A DNA stretch of 39,906 nucleotides from an uncultured SAR86 cluster bacterium (lineage in GTDB: Bacteria > Pseudomonadota > Gammaproteobacteria > Magnimaribacterales > D2472), in the NCBI GenBank assembly GCA_902563835.1, contig CACEZB010000010.1:1-39906 (forward strand), in the 5' to 3' direction. Positions 28,057 to 36,631 of this stretch are shown here, one piece after another. The notes under the pieces were generated by a model. The model was not told the origin of the DNA and made no database searches. It worked only from the letters and a program-made list of their open reading frames with translations. Both the position numbers and the translations under genes were made by a program. Within the stretch, counting starts at the first letter, position 1, and each line of letters starts with the position of its first letter.

Positions 28057-28668
28057 TTGAAATTATATTCAAGTCAAGTTGCTCCCAGCCCAAGAAAGGT
28101 TCTCGTATTTATTGCTGAAAAAAACATAGAAAATATTGAAGTTGAGAATCTTGACATTGGCAAGATGGATCATAAAACTCCTGAATATAAAAAAATAGCG
28201 CCTAACTCAAGAATACCTGCTCTTGTCCTAGATGATGGTCAGGTGATTCTAGAAACTACAGCGATATGCAGATATCTCGAATGCCTATACCCAGAACCAA
28301 ACTTATTTGGAAAAAATCCAATGGAGATTGCAGAAATAGAAATGTGGTACTCAAGAGTATCATTTGAGTTAATGCTACCTCTTATGCATGGTTTCAGACA
28401 TACCCATCCTCATATGAGCGCGCTTGAAGAGCAAAATAATGAATTTGGCCTAGCCCAAAGAGAGCTCGCAATTAAATCTCTTAAATACTATGAAGAAATT
28501 ATTAAGGGAAATAAATTTATTGCATGTGATAAATTTTCTTATGCAGATATACAAATGACCGTATCGCTACAGTTTCTTGTAAGATTAAATAGAATAGATA
28601 TTAATGATTATGCTAATCTTAGTAAATACATTGGAAATATTTCTGCAAGACCAAGCTTTTCTGTCTGA
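28057..28668 (+). CDS. glutathione S-transferase family protein
   Basis: 203 aa. A thioredoxin-like N-terminal domain (MKLYSSQVAPSPRKVLVFIA; then NSRIPALVLDDGQVILETTA with the cis-Pro and Glu-Thr of the glutathione site, about 50-69) precedes an all-helical C-terminal domain containing KFSYADIQMTVSLQFL, the N-capping-box region of GSTs. The start is TTG, 3 bases after the nrdB stop, with a GGAA at the end of nrdB as a possible ribosome-binding site, so it probably belongs to the nrd transcript. Substrate unknown. SspA is an alternative name for such proteins, but I see no SspA-specific feature. Confidence 0.82.
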   Translation: MKLYSSQVAPSPRKVLVFIAEKNIENIEVENLDIGKMDHKTPEYKKIAPNSRIPALVLDDGQVILETTAICRYLECLYPEPNLFGKNPMEIAEIEMWYSRVSFELMLPLMHGFRHTHPHMSALEEQNNEFGLAQRELAIKSLKYYEEIIKGNKFIACDKFSYADIQMTVSLQFLVRLNRIDINDYANLSKYIGNISARPSFSV

Positions 28669-28677
28669 TTAAATAAA

Positions 28678-29577
28678 TTACTTATTAATTAATTCAAAAA
28701 ACTTTAATGTTTGCTCTCCGCCATTTTGAAGAGCTCTTGCATTCGTCATGTCAGAAATCTTATCCCAGTTAGCATGAATATTTTCCGGTGTCATATCTTC
28801 ACCAGTACCAAGAGAGACACCCATGCTTTCTTGAATATTTATTCTAGAAAAAACTCCTGCTCCTGCAGCTATAATCACTCCATTTGGAGCTTGATCGCTT
28901 GCTAAATATATTACAGCTGGGGTGATATATTCTGATTTTAAATTTTGACCAAAATCCTCAGGTATCAATCCCTCTGTCATTCTGGTATATGCAACCGGTG
29001 TTATTGAGTTTGTAAAAATATTTTTATTTTGTCCTTCAAGTTTTAAAGTATTCATCAAGCCAATCATTGCCATTTTTGCTGATCCGTAATTGGTTTGTCC
29101 AAAATTTCCATACACACCACTAGCAGAACTTGTAAAAATAATACGACCATATTCTTGTTCTCTCATTATTGGAAAAATAGTATGCGTGCAATTTAAACTG
29201 CCTTGAAAATGAACATCCATTACTAAATTAAAATCTTCTATAGAAACTTTATGAAAACTTTTATCTCTTAAAATGCCAGCATTATTTACAAGAATATCAA
29301 TTCTGCCCCATTCATCCATTGTTTGTTGCACCATATTCTTCACTGCATCTAAATCAGTTACACTAGCTCCATTAGATATAGCTTCGCCACCTTCAGACTT
29401 AATTAGCTCAACTACCTCTTCAGCAGCATCGCTTGCACCACTGCCATCAACGCTTCCACCAAGATCATTAACTACTACTTTAGCCCCTCGCCTTGCAAGC
29501 TCTAATGCATGCTCTTTACCAATACCCCCACCTGCTCCTGTAACAATTGCAACTTTATCATTGAATTCAATGCTCAT
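28678..29577 (-). CDS. short-chain dehydrogenase/reductase, peroxisomal MFE-2-like (3-hydroxyacyl-CoA dehydrogenase type)
   Basis: 299 aa. The NAD(P) site is VTGAGGGIG (12-20), with NDLGG (38-42) after strand 2 favouring NAD, NNAG (98-101), active-site Ser150/151 (FTSSASG) and YxxxK at Tyr164/Lys168 (NYGSAK). The long insert GGSVDGSGASDAAEEVV after strand 2 and an extended C-terminal tail (beyond about 240) are typical of the (3R)-hydroxyacyl-CoA dehydrogenase part of multifunctional enzyme 2. The hydratase and SCP-2 domains of that enzyme are not fused here. Substrate is probably an acyl-CoA or a steroid; not proven. It is divergent from mdh. Confidence 0.85.
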   Translation of the reverse strand: MSIEFNDKVAIVTGAGGGIGKEHALELARRGAKVVVNDLGGSVDGSGASDAAEEVVELIKSEGGEAISNGASVTDLDAVKNMVQQTMDEWGRIDILVNNAGILRDKSFHKVSIEDFNLVMDVHFQGSLNCTHTIFPIMREQEYGRIIFTSSASGVYGNFGQTNYGSAKMAMIGLMNTLKLEGQNKNIFTNSITPVAYTRMTEGLIPEDFGQNLKSEYITPAVIYLASDQAPNGVIIAAGAGVFSRINIQESMGVSLGTGEDMTPENIHANWDKISDMTNARALQNGGEQTLKFFELINK

Positions 29578-29683
29578 ACTTTTCTCCAGTTGAGTTAAAA
29601 ATTTTTGAAGTAATAGCCTATTCTAATCAAAATATATCTCATTTACTATGCAATAAATTGAGGATTACATTTTAAATTAGGAA

Positions 29684-29689
29684 TATAAT
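29684..29689 (+). promoter_or_regulatory. candidate -10 element of the mdh gene
   Basis: A perfect TATAAT lies 25 bases before the mdh ATG. The nearest -35-like hexamer, TTGAGG (29658-29663), is 20 bases away, too far for a strong promoter. The ribosome-binding site AAGGA is at 29703-29707. Confidence 0.4.
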
Positions 29690-29714
29690 TAACTATTATT
29701 TATAAGGAAATAAA

Positions 29715-30713
29715 ATGAGTGCATCAGTTAAAGTAGTAGTAACCGGAGCGGCTGGCCAAATAGCTTATTCCTTAATTCCAAGATTGGTTAATGGCAGGAC
29801 ATTTGGAGATAAAAAAGTTGACTTGGTCTTAGTGGAAATACCCCAAGTCGTCAATAAGCTTAAAGGATTGATAATGGAATTGGAGGATTCTTATTTTCCT
29901 AATATGGGAAATGTAACCTATACAGATAACTTTGACGAGGCTGCCTCGGATGGAGATTGGTTTTTGCTTGTTGGTAGTATTCCTAGAGGAATCGTGTATA
30001 ACGGTAAAAAAATAGAAGAAAGATCTGATCTTTTAAGTATAAATGGAGGAATTTTCGTTGGCCAAGGCCAAGCAATAGGCAGGCATGGGAAAGGTGATGC
30101 AAAAATATTAGTTGTTGGAAATCCTGCAAATACAAATGCATTTATTGGAAGAAATGCCGCTAATAAAGATTCGCAACTTTGGATGGCAATGACAATGTTA
30201 GACTCAAATAGAGCTAAATCAATTATCTCTAAAAAAACAAATAAAAATATTTCAGATATCAAGAATATGATTATTTGGGGTAATCATAGCCCAACAATGT
30301 ATCCAGATGCTGAAAATACAATTATTGCAGGCGAATTAGGAAATAGCGTTATTAACGATATGAATTGGATAGAGTCTAATTTTATTCCCACTGTTCAGCA
30401 AAGAGGTAAGGCTGTAATAGATGCAAGAGGAGCCTCTTCAGCCACCTCGGCTGCCAAAGCTGCAATTGATACGATAATAGCCTGTGAGAACCCTACTGAA
30501 TCAGGAGAGTGCTTTAGCGCAGCAGTAGCAAGCGATGGATCATATGATGTTCCAGAAGGACTTATTTGTGGCTTTCCACTAATTACTCAAAAAGATGGCA
30601 CTATTGATATTAAAAGAGATATCGCATTATCAGATTTTGGAAAGACAAAAATTAAAATATCAATTGATGAGTTGCTTGCTGAGAAAGAAGCAGTAAAACA
30701 TCTAATGAAATGA
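29715..30713 (+). CDS. mdh: malate dehydrogenase, type 2, with enlarged substrate loop
   Basis: 332 aa. NAD-binding motif VTGAAGQIAYSL (9-20); catalytic Asp163 and Arg166 (MLDSNRA) and His191 (WGNHSPTMYPD) are present; NPANTNAF is the type-2 MDH hallmark. In the mobile loop over the active site the family normally has two arginines about 7 residues apart (PRGPGMER). Here Arg91 and Arg103 are separated by a loop about six residues longer (IVYNGKKIEE), which may change substrate choice. The gene starts the plus-strand group and its stop overlaps the next ATG. The malate name is probable, but another 2-hydroxyacid is possible. Confidence 0.85.
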   Translation: MSASVKVVVTGAAGQIAYSLIPRLVNGRTFGDKKVDLVLVEIPQVVNKLKGLIMELEDSYFPNMGNVTYTDNFDEAASDGDWFLLVGSIPRGIVYNGKKIEERSDLLSINGGIFVGQGQAIGRHGKGDAKILVVGNPANTNAFIGRNAANKDSQLWMAMTMLDSNRAKSIISKKTNKNISDIKNMIIWGNHSPTMYPDAENTIIAGELGNSVINDMNWIESNFIPTVQQRGKAVIDARGASSATSAAKAAIDTIIACENPTESGECFSAAVASDGSYDVPEGLICGFPLITQKDGTIDIKRDIALSDFGKTKIKISIDELLAEKEAVKHLMK

Positions 30714-31171
30714 CAAACAAAGATAAAATTATTTATAGCTTTATAAATAACATTATTGAAGATGAAAAAGCCTCAAATATAAATCTTCTAACAAAAAAAG
30801 ATATTTCAAAATTACTAAAAAGAATTGAAAAGACAAATATAAAATCTTTATCTGTAACTCCATTAATTGATGACAAGGTTAATACAAATTGCGATCTTTA
30901 CATTGCACTTGATGATATAGAAAATTCTGAATCCGATATAGGAATTATTAAAAACCTTTTAAGTCAAAAAATTGTTATCTTTACCAACTTTAATAAAGAT
31001 AAAAGAACCGATGAGATGATGTTAAAACTTGGATTTCAAACAGAGTTATTGGATAAAAGTAATAAGTTAAAGTGTTTTTCTTATAACCTTAAAACATATA
31101 ACAATAAAAGATCATGGAATAATCCTAAAGGTTGGGCTAATCCAGAAAATTTTGATAAATTTAGATGGTAA
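30710..31171 (+). CDS. hypothetical protein with conserved-looking Trp-rich C-terminus
   Basis: 153 aa, soluble, Lys/Asn/Ile-rich, no signal peptide. I do not firmly recognise it. The middle (about 60-110) has alternating strands and helices (CDLYIALDDIEN; KIVIFTNFN) like a small alpha/beta fold. The last 20 residues (WNNPKGWANPENFDKFRW) recall the tail of an uncharacterised Pseudomonas family (DUF6231, from memory). Its ATG overlaps the mdh stop by 4 bases and its stop overlaps the next gene by 7, so it is translated within that operon. Confidence 0.7.
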   Translation: MTNKDKIIYSFINNIIEDEKASNINLLTKKDISKLLKRIEKTNIKSLSVTPLIDDKVNTNCDLYIALDDIENSESDIGIIKNLLSQKIVIFTNFNKDKRTDEMMLKLGFQTELLDKSNKLKCFSYNLKTYNNKRSWNNPKGWANPENFDKFRW

Positions 31172-32655
31172 GACTTCTTTTAGTTACTTTTTTAACTTTT
31201 AGTAGCAATAATTTGCTTCCAAATGAATTAAAAGTTGGATTTGCAAAAATTTCTATCACGCCAGATCTTATTGATAAGTGGGAAGATATAGATAACGATG
31301 CTCAATTTAATTCAAATATTGATTTATGGACAGATGTAAATGGTAATGGGCAATTTGATGCTGTGTGGATGGCAGGTTTTCAAAATAATCGGCCTGCTCA
31401 AGGAATTAAAGATGAATTGATGGCTGTAGCCGCAGTCATTGATGATGGCAAAACTCGAATTGGAATCATAAGCGCTGATACCATTGGGCTAATGCGAAAA
31501 TTTGTACTCAGTGTCCGTAAGGATCTTCCTGCTGAATGGGGTCTAGATTATCTCATGATACATGCAACCCACAATCATGAGGGTCCAGATACACAAGGCC
31601 TCTGGGGACCAAGTTTATTTAAAAGTGGTGTTGACGATAAATATATGGGTCAACTGAAACAAAATTTTCTAAACGCTTTAAATCTAGCAATAGACAACTT
31701 AGAGCCTGCTAAAATGAGCCTAGCTTTAATCCCAACCAATCCTCTTACCCCTATCAAAGATAAACGCAAACCCATTGTTATAGATGATGGCATTAGAGCG
31801 GTATTATTTAACCGTCCTGATGGCTCGATTATAGGCTCGTTAATTAATTTTGGAATTCACGTTGAACTTACCTGGGATAAAAATCTCGAACTGACCTCTG
31901 ATGTTGCAGGCTATTTAAGAAGAGGTATCAGCGATGGTATTTATTATGAGAATCAACTCGTTAAACCTGGACTTGGTGGAACCACATTATGGCTAACTGG
32001 GAATATTGGAGGCTTAATGACATCAGGACCAAGTGATCCAATCTATGATACTTTTATGAAAGAAACAATTACTAAACCAAGTCATGCAAAAGCCCGTGCA
32101 TATGGCTATAGCCTTGCCAGTAGTGTTATAGATGCTTTTCATGCAGGTAATTTTGAGCCATCCCCTGATCCAACATTAACTGTTCGCACACTCGAATTAG
32201 AATTAGGCATAGAAAATTTTATGCTTTCATTGAGTACTATACTTGGCATCATCGATAGCGATCCTAAATTTAATTTAAAGCCTCCATTCATTCACTATCT
32301 TAGTGAGATAGCATTTATAGAATTAGGGGATGCAACCATCACCGGCATACCTGGAGAACTTTATCCAGAGATTGCAGTTGGTGGTATAGAAAATCCTCAA
32401 GGTGCTGATTACTCCATAGATCCTCAAGAAGTCCCACATTTGCGTAGTCAACTTCCAGACAAGCTCAATCTAATGGTAAATTTAGCAAATGATGCTATCG
32501 GCTATATCATTCCCAAAAGCGAATGGGATGAAAAGGCTCCCTGGATCTTCGGAGAAAATGAAGAAACTTATGGTGAGATTGTGTCTTTAGGTCCTAATAC
32601 TGCCCCGATAATACATCAAAATATTATCAAGCTAATAGAAGATTCGAAAGATTAA
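31165..32655 (+). CDS. secreted neutral/alkaline ceramidase-like protein
   Basis: 496 aa. Signal peptide about 1-20. The body begins VGFAKISITPD, then a stretch with two Ca-binding-loop-like motifs: DIDNDAQFN (41-49) and DVNGNGQFD (57-65). The metal motif IHATHNHEGPDTQG (132-145) matches the H-x-H-(S/E)-GP signature of neutral/alkaline ceramidases; INFGIHVELTW probably supplies another His. The C-terminal immunoglobulin-like domain of Pseudomonas ceramidase is not evident. By eye the base composition is clearly richer in G+C than its neighbours (about 40% in sampled lines), hinting at transfer. Activity on sphingolipids or another amide is inference. It is convergent with lysS. Confidence 0.72.
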   Translation: MVRLLLVTFLTFSSNNLLPNELKVGFAKISITPDLIDKWEDIDNDAQFNSNIDLWTDVNGNGQFDAVWMAGFQNNRPAQGIKDELMAVAAVIDDGKTRIGIISADTIGLMRKFVLSVRKDLPAEWGLDYLMIHATHNHEGPDTQGLWGPSLFKSGVDDKYMGQLKQNFLNALNLAIDNLEPAKMSLALIPTNPLTPIKDKRKPIVIDDGIRAVLFNRPDGSIIGSLINFGIHVELTWDKNLELTSDVAGYLRRGISDGIYYENQLVKPGLGGTTLWLTGNIGGLMTSGPSDPIYDTFMKETITKPSHAKARAYGYSLASSVIDAFHAGNFEPSPDPTLTVRTLELELGIENFMLSLSTILGIIDSDPKFNLKPPFIHYLSEIAFIELGDATITGIPGELYPEIAVGGIENPQGADYSIDPQEVPHLRSQLPDKLNLMVNLANDAIGYIIPKSEWDEKAPWIFGENEETYGEIVSLGPNTAPIIHQNIIKLIEDSKD

Positions 32656-34142
32656 TTTTTTAATTGTGGGAATAACAGAACATCTCTTATAGATGATTGA
32701 TTCGTTAACAACATAACCAGCCTATCAACACCCAATCCAACACCTACCGCTGGCGGCATACCATGCTCTAGTGCAGTTATATAGTCTTGATCAAAATCCA
32801 TTGCTTCTTTATCACCAGAATCCTTTGCAGCAACTTGATCTTCAAATCTTGATGCCTGATCATCAGGATCATTCAATTCACAAAAGCCATTAGCAAATTC
32901 CTTACCACCTATAAATAATTCAAACCTATCAGCAAAATCTGGATTATCTTCATTTCTTCTTGATAGAGGTGAAACCTCGACAGGATACTCAGTAACAAAT
33001 GTTGGATCAATTAATTTAGATTCTACTGTTTCTTCAAAAACTTCAAGCAGCATTCTGCCAATTTTCCAACTCTTTTCAACTTTTATTTTTTTATCTTTTA
33101 AGAATTTCTCAAGCTTCTTTTGGTTGTTTATATCATCTTTTGAAAGATCTTTATTATGCTCTAGTATTAAATTTGTTAAGCTGGATTGTGTAAAATTATT
33201 TAAATTAATCTTTATATCACTCCACTCTATTGTTGATTCACACCCAGCAGCAGAAGAGGCATTTAATATTATGTCTCGGGTTAAATCCATCTGATTCTGC
33301 ATGGTTGCATATGCTTCATACCATTCCATCATAGTAAATTCAGGATTGTGTTTGGTTGAAAGCCCCTCATTCCTAAAACTCCTATTAATCTCAAATACCT
33401 TTTCAAAACCACCAACTAAAAGCCTTTTTAAATATAATTCTGGAGCAATTCTTAAATAAAGGTCTCTGCCCAAGGCATTATGTTGAGTTTTAAAGGGCCT
33501 TGCCACTGCTCCACCTGCAAGAGGATGCATCATTGGAGTTTCAACCTCTAAGTAACCAACTTGATTCATCTTTTGTCTCATTGAATCTATTATCTTTGTT
33601 CTTTTTATAAAGATTTCTTTAGTATTAGTATTAGTCATTAAATCAAGATATCTTTGTCTATACCTTGCTTCTATATCAGTCAAACCTTTAAATTTTTCTG
33701 GCATTGGTCTTAATGATTTAGTAATCATTTCAAGATCCCATACATCGATGGTTAGTTCATCTGTTTTTGTTCTAAATAATGAGCCTGAGACACCAACTAT
33801 ATCTCCAAGATCCCATGTCTTGAAATCTTCATAGACCTTTTCATCTACATTATTTTTAGTTACATATATTTGTATCTCTCCTGAAGCATCTCTTAGGGTT
33901 GCAAAACTAGCATTCCCCATAACTCTTTTTAGAACTATTCTTCCGGCAATAGAGATATTTTTTATATTCTTTTCTGCTAGCTCATCCTTTGTCAAATCGC
34001 CATATTCCTCTAGCAAACCCTTTGAATTATTTTTAGGTTTAAATGAATTACTATAAGCATCACCTTTTTCTCTAAGTTGCTCTAATTTTTTTCTTCTTTC
34101 TTCAATTATGGCTTTTTCGCCACCTAAATTATCATTAACCAT
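32652..34142 (-). CDS. lysS: lysyl-tRNA synthetase, class II
   Basis: 496 aa. The N-terminal OB-fold anticodon-binding domain (about 60-150, ISIAGRIVLKRVMGNASFAT) is followed by the class II catalytic core. Motif 1 is around RTKIIDSMRQKMNQVGYLEV, motif 2 reads FRNEGLSTKHNPEFTMMEWY, and motif 3 is GVGLGVDRLVMLL. Length is normal. The ATG is adjacent to the prfB stop, the usual prfB-lysS pairing. Confidence 0.97.
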   Translation of the reverse strand: MVNDNLGGEKAIIEERRKKLEQLREKGDAYSNSFKPKNNSKGLLEEYGDLTKDELAEKNIKNISIAGRIVLKRVMGNASFATLRDASGEIQIYVTKNNVDEKVYEDFKTWDLGDIVGVSGSLFRTKTDELTIDVWDLEMITKSLRPMPEKFKGLTDIEARYRQRYLDLMTNTNTKEIFIKRTKIIDSMRQKMNQVGYLEVETPMMHPLAGGAVARPFKTQHNALGRDLYLRIAPELYLKRLLVGGFEKVFEINRSFRNEGLSTKHNPEFTMMEWYEAYATMQNQMDLTRDIILNASSAAGCESTIEWSDIKINLNNFTQSSLTNLILEHNKDLSKDDINNQKKLEKFLKDKKIKVEKSWKIGRMLLEVFEETVESKLIDPTFVTEYPVEVSPLSRRNEDNPDFADRFELFIGGKEFANGFCELNDPDDQASRFEDQVAAKDSGDKEAMDFDQDYITALEHGMPPAVGVGLGVDRLVMLLTNQSSIRDVLLFPQLKN

Positions 34143-35240
34143 TTATATTCCTGCTTTTAATGATGATTTTATAAAATCATCTATATCTCCATTTAGAACA
34201 GCTGAAGTGTTTCCTGTTTCATAACTTGTTCTTAAATCCTTTATTCTAGACTGGTCTAGTACATATGACCTAATCTGACTGCCCCAACCTATATCTGATT
34301 TACTTTCTTCAAGCATCTGCTTTTCTTCATTTTGTTTTTGTAATTCTAACTCGTATAGCTTTGATTTTAATTGTTTTAATGCATTTTCTTTATTTTTATG
34401 TTGTGATCTATCGCTTTGAGATTGAGCAACAACACCGGTAGGAATATGTGTCAGCCTTACAGCAGAATCTGTTTTATTTACATGCTGTCCTCCAGCTCCT
34501 GAAGCTCGATAAGTATCAGTTCTAATATCTGAGCTTTTTATGTTAACTTCTATAGATTCATCAATTTCGGGTGAAATAAATACAGAAGCGAATGAAGTAT
34601 GCCTTCTGTTCCCAGAATCAAAAGGAGATTTCCTTACCAGCCTATGTACACCTGTTTCTGTTCTTAACCACCCATAAGCATAGTCGCCATCAACATGTAA
34701 TGATGCTGATTTGATCCCAGCCACATCACCATGTGAAATGTCTACAATTTTAATTAAAAACCCCTTACTTTCTGCCCACTTTGAATACATTCTTAAAAGC
34801 ATTTCAGCCCAATCTTGTGCTTCAGTTCCGCCAGAGCCAGATTGGATTTCAATATAAGCTGATGCTGGATCCATTTTATTTGTAAACATTTTGCTGAACT
34901 CTAATTCTTCAATAGACAACTGGATATCTTGAATATCATTTGATATATCATCAATTGAAGAATCATCATTTTCTTCTATAGAAACATCCAATAGAACCTC
35001 GCAATCTGATAATTTATTAGCTACATCATTGTATGAGGCAAGCGTTTTTTGTATTAATGTTTTCTCTTTGCTAAGTTTTTGAGAAAGCTCTAAATCTGAC
35101 CAAACCTCTTCTTTTGATAAGTCATTATCAATCACAAGCAGTCTTTTTTCCTTTGTAGTAATTTTAAAAACATTTTCTTTAATCTCATCCAGTCTTGATT
35201 TAAGATCTATAAGACTAGCTTTTAATTCGTTAATATCCAT
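34143..35240 (-). CDS. prfB: peptide chain release factor 2
   Basis: 365 aa. Releases peptides at UGA and UAA. The codon-recognition tripeptide SPF (205-207) and the peptidyl-transferase GGQ (250-252, in RASGAGGQHVNKTDSAVR) are present. Most relatives contain a programmed +1 frameshift near codon 25; here the frame runs through that region (VFKITTKEKRL) without an in-frame TGA, so RF2 is made without frameshift autoregulation. It lies 4 bp after thrC and immediately before lysS. Confidence 0.96.
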   Translation of the reverse strand: MDINELKASLIDLKSRLDEIKENVFKITTKEKRLLVIDNDLSKEEVWSDLELSQKLSKEKTLIQKTLASYNDVANKLSDCEVLLDVSIEENDDSSIDDISNDIQDIQLSIEELEFSKMFTNKMDPASAYIEIQSGSGGTEAQDWAEMLLRMYSKWAESKGFLIKIVDISHGDVAGIKSASLHVDGDYAYGWLRTETGVHRLVRKSPFDSGNRRHTSFASVFISPEIDESIEVNIKSSDIRTDTYRASGAGGQHVNKTDSAVRLTHIPTGVVAQSQSDRSQHKNKENALKQLKSKLYELELQKQNEEKQMLEESKSDIGWGSQIRSYVLDQSRIKDLRTSYETGNTSAVLNGDIDDFIKSSLKAGI

Positions 35241-35244
35241 ATTA

Positions 35245-36630
35245 TTAATTATTTTGTTTTATGAATTCAAAAACAGAATCATCTAAGACGCTTAATTTTG
35301 TAGCAATCTCATCCTTATCTATAACCGAACTTAATCTTGATGGTATATCAGAGAGATATAAGCCAGCCTTATCTATAATTTTAGGAAATTTTGCTGGATG
35401 GGCGGTTGATAAAATAACTGTTTTATTATTTAAAGTCTTATCAAAATGAGATAATGCTTCTGCTGCAACAGCTGTATGTGGGTCCATAATATAATCATAT
35501 TTTTTACTAAATAATCTCATACATTCATATGTATCAGAATCATCTACGCTATAACTTAAAAATAATTTTGGAGTTTTTTCCCATATATTCTTATCAACTC
35601 TAATAGGTTGACTTGGAAATCCTGAGTAAACCTCAGAACATAATGAAGAATTTCTATCTAAATAGAAATCATATAAGAGTCTTTCAAAATTACTTGCGAC
35701 ACTTATGTCCATGCTTGGTGATATTGTTTCAATAACTTCAGTTTTTGAATAATCATTTTCATTAAAAAATCTGTCCAAAATATTATTTTTATTAACTGCA
35801 ACTATAATTTTTGAAACCGGTAGACCCATTTTAGAAGCAGCATAACAGGAAAATACATTTCCAAAGTTACCGGTAGGTATTGAAAAATTTAATTGCTCAT
35901 ATAACTGATTAATTTTTAATCCAGCATAAAAGTAATAGCAGATTTGACCTATTATTCTTACCCAGTTTATTGAATTAACAGCTAATAAAAATTGATCTTC
36001 TTTTAAAAAAGATCTCTCTTTGAAGCCTTTTTTAACAATATCTTGGCAATCATCAAAAGTTCCATCAGCTAATATTGGAAAAACATTAGAATTTTTAACA
36101 GTAGTCATCTGTTTTCTTTGTATTTCTGACATATTTCCATCAGGAATTAAAATGAAACTTTTAATTGAACTAAATTTTTTACATGCATCAATGGCAGCTG
36201 ATCCTGTATCACCTGATGTAGCACCAAAAACAATTGCTGTCTTATTTTGTTTTATTAATGATTTATTAAAAAATGCTGCTGCTAACTGTAAACCAAAGTC
36301 TTTAAAAGCTGCAGTTGGTCCATGGAATAACTCTAAAATATCAATTGATTTATCAATAGGTGATATTTTAATAAAATCTTCTACATCAAAATCATGCCAA
36401 GTATCATTTAATATGTCTTTTACTTCATCATCATTAAATGACGATTTAGTAAATAATGGAACTATATATTTTGCGACATCAATAAAAGATTCTTGTTTTC
36501 TTAAATAATCTAAATCAACTTGAGGCCAATTATCTGGCATAAAAAGACCGCCATCATCAGCAAGGCCTTGAATTAAAACCTCTTCAAAGGTTTTGTTCTT
36601 ATCTTTTCCCCTTGTGCTATGAAAAAACAT
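35245..36630 (-). CDS. thrC: threonine synthase
   Basis: 461 aa PLP enzyme that converts O-phosphohomoserine to threonine. The N-terminal FHSTRGKDKNKTFEEVLIQG is typical; the PLP lysine is Lys110 in FHGPTAAFKDFGLQ; FGATSGDTGSAA binds the cofactor phosphate, and VSIPTGNFGNVFSCYAA and ILSTAHPAKFP are also conserved. It directly follows hom (one-base gap), making a hom-thrC unit. Confidence 0.96.
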   Translation of the reverse strand: MFFHSTRGKDKNKTFEEVLIQGLADDGGLFMPDNWPQVDLDYLRKQESFIDVAKYIVPLFTKSSFNDDEVKDILNDTWHDFDVEDFIKISPIDKSIDILELFHGPTAAFKDFGLQLAAAFFNKSLIKQNKTAIVFGATSGDTGSAAIDACKKFSSIKSFILIPDGNMSEIQRKQMTTVKNSNVFPILADGTFDDCQDIVKKGFKERSFLKEDQFLLAVNSINWVRIIGQICYYFYAGLKINQLYEQLNFSIPTGNFGNVFSCYAASKMGLPVSKIIVAVNKNNILDRFFNENDYSKTEVIETISPSMDISVASNFERLLYDFYLDRNSSLCSEVYSGFPSQPIRVDKNIWEKTPKLFLSYSVDDSDTYECMRLFSKKYDYIMDPHTAVAAEALSHFDKTLNNKTVILSTAHPAKFPKIIDKAGLYLSDIPSRLSSVIDKDEIATKLSVLDDSVFEFIKQNN

Positions 36631-36631
36631 T

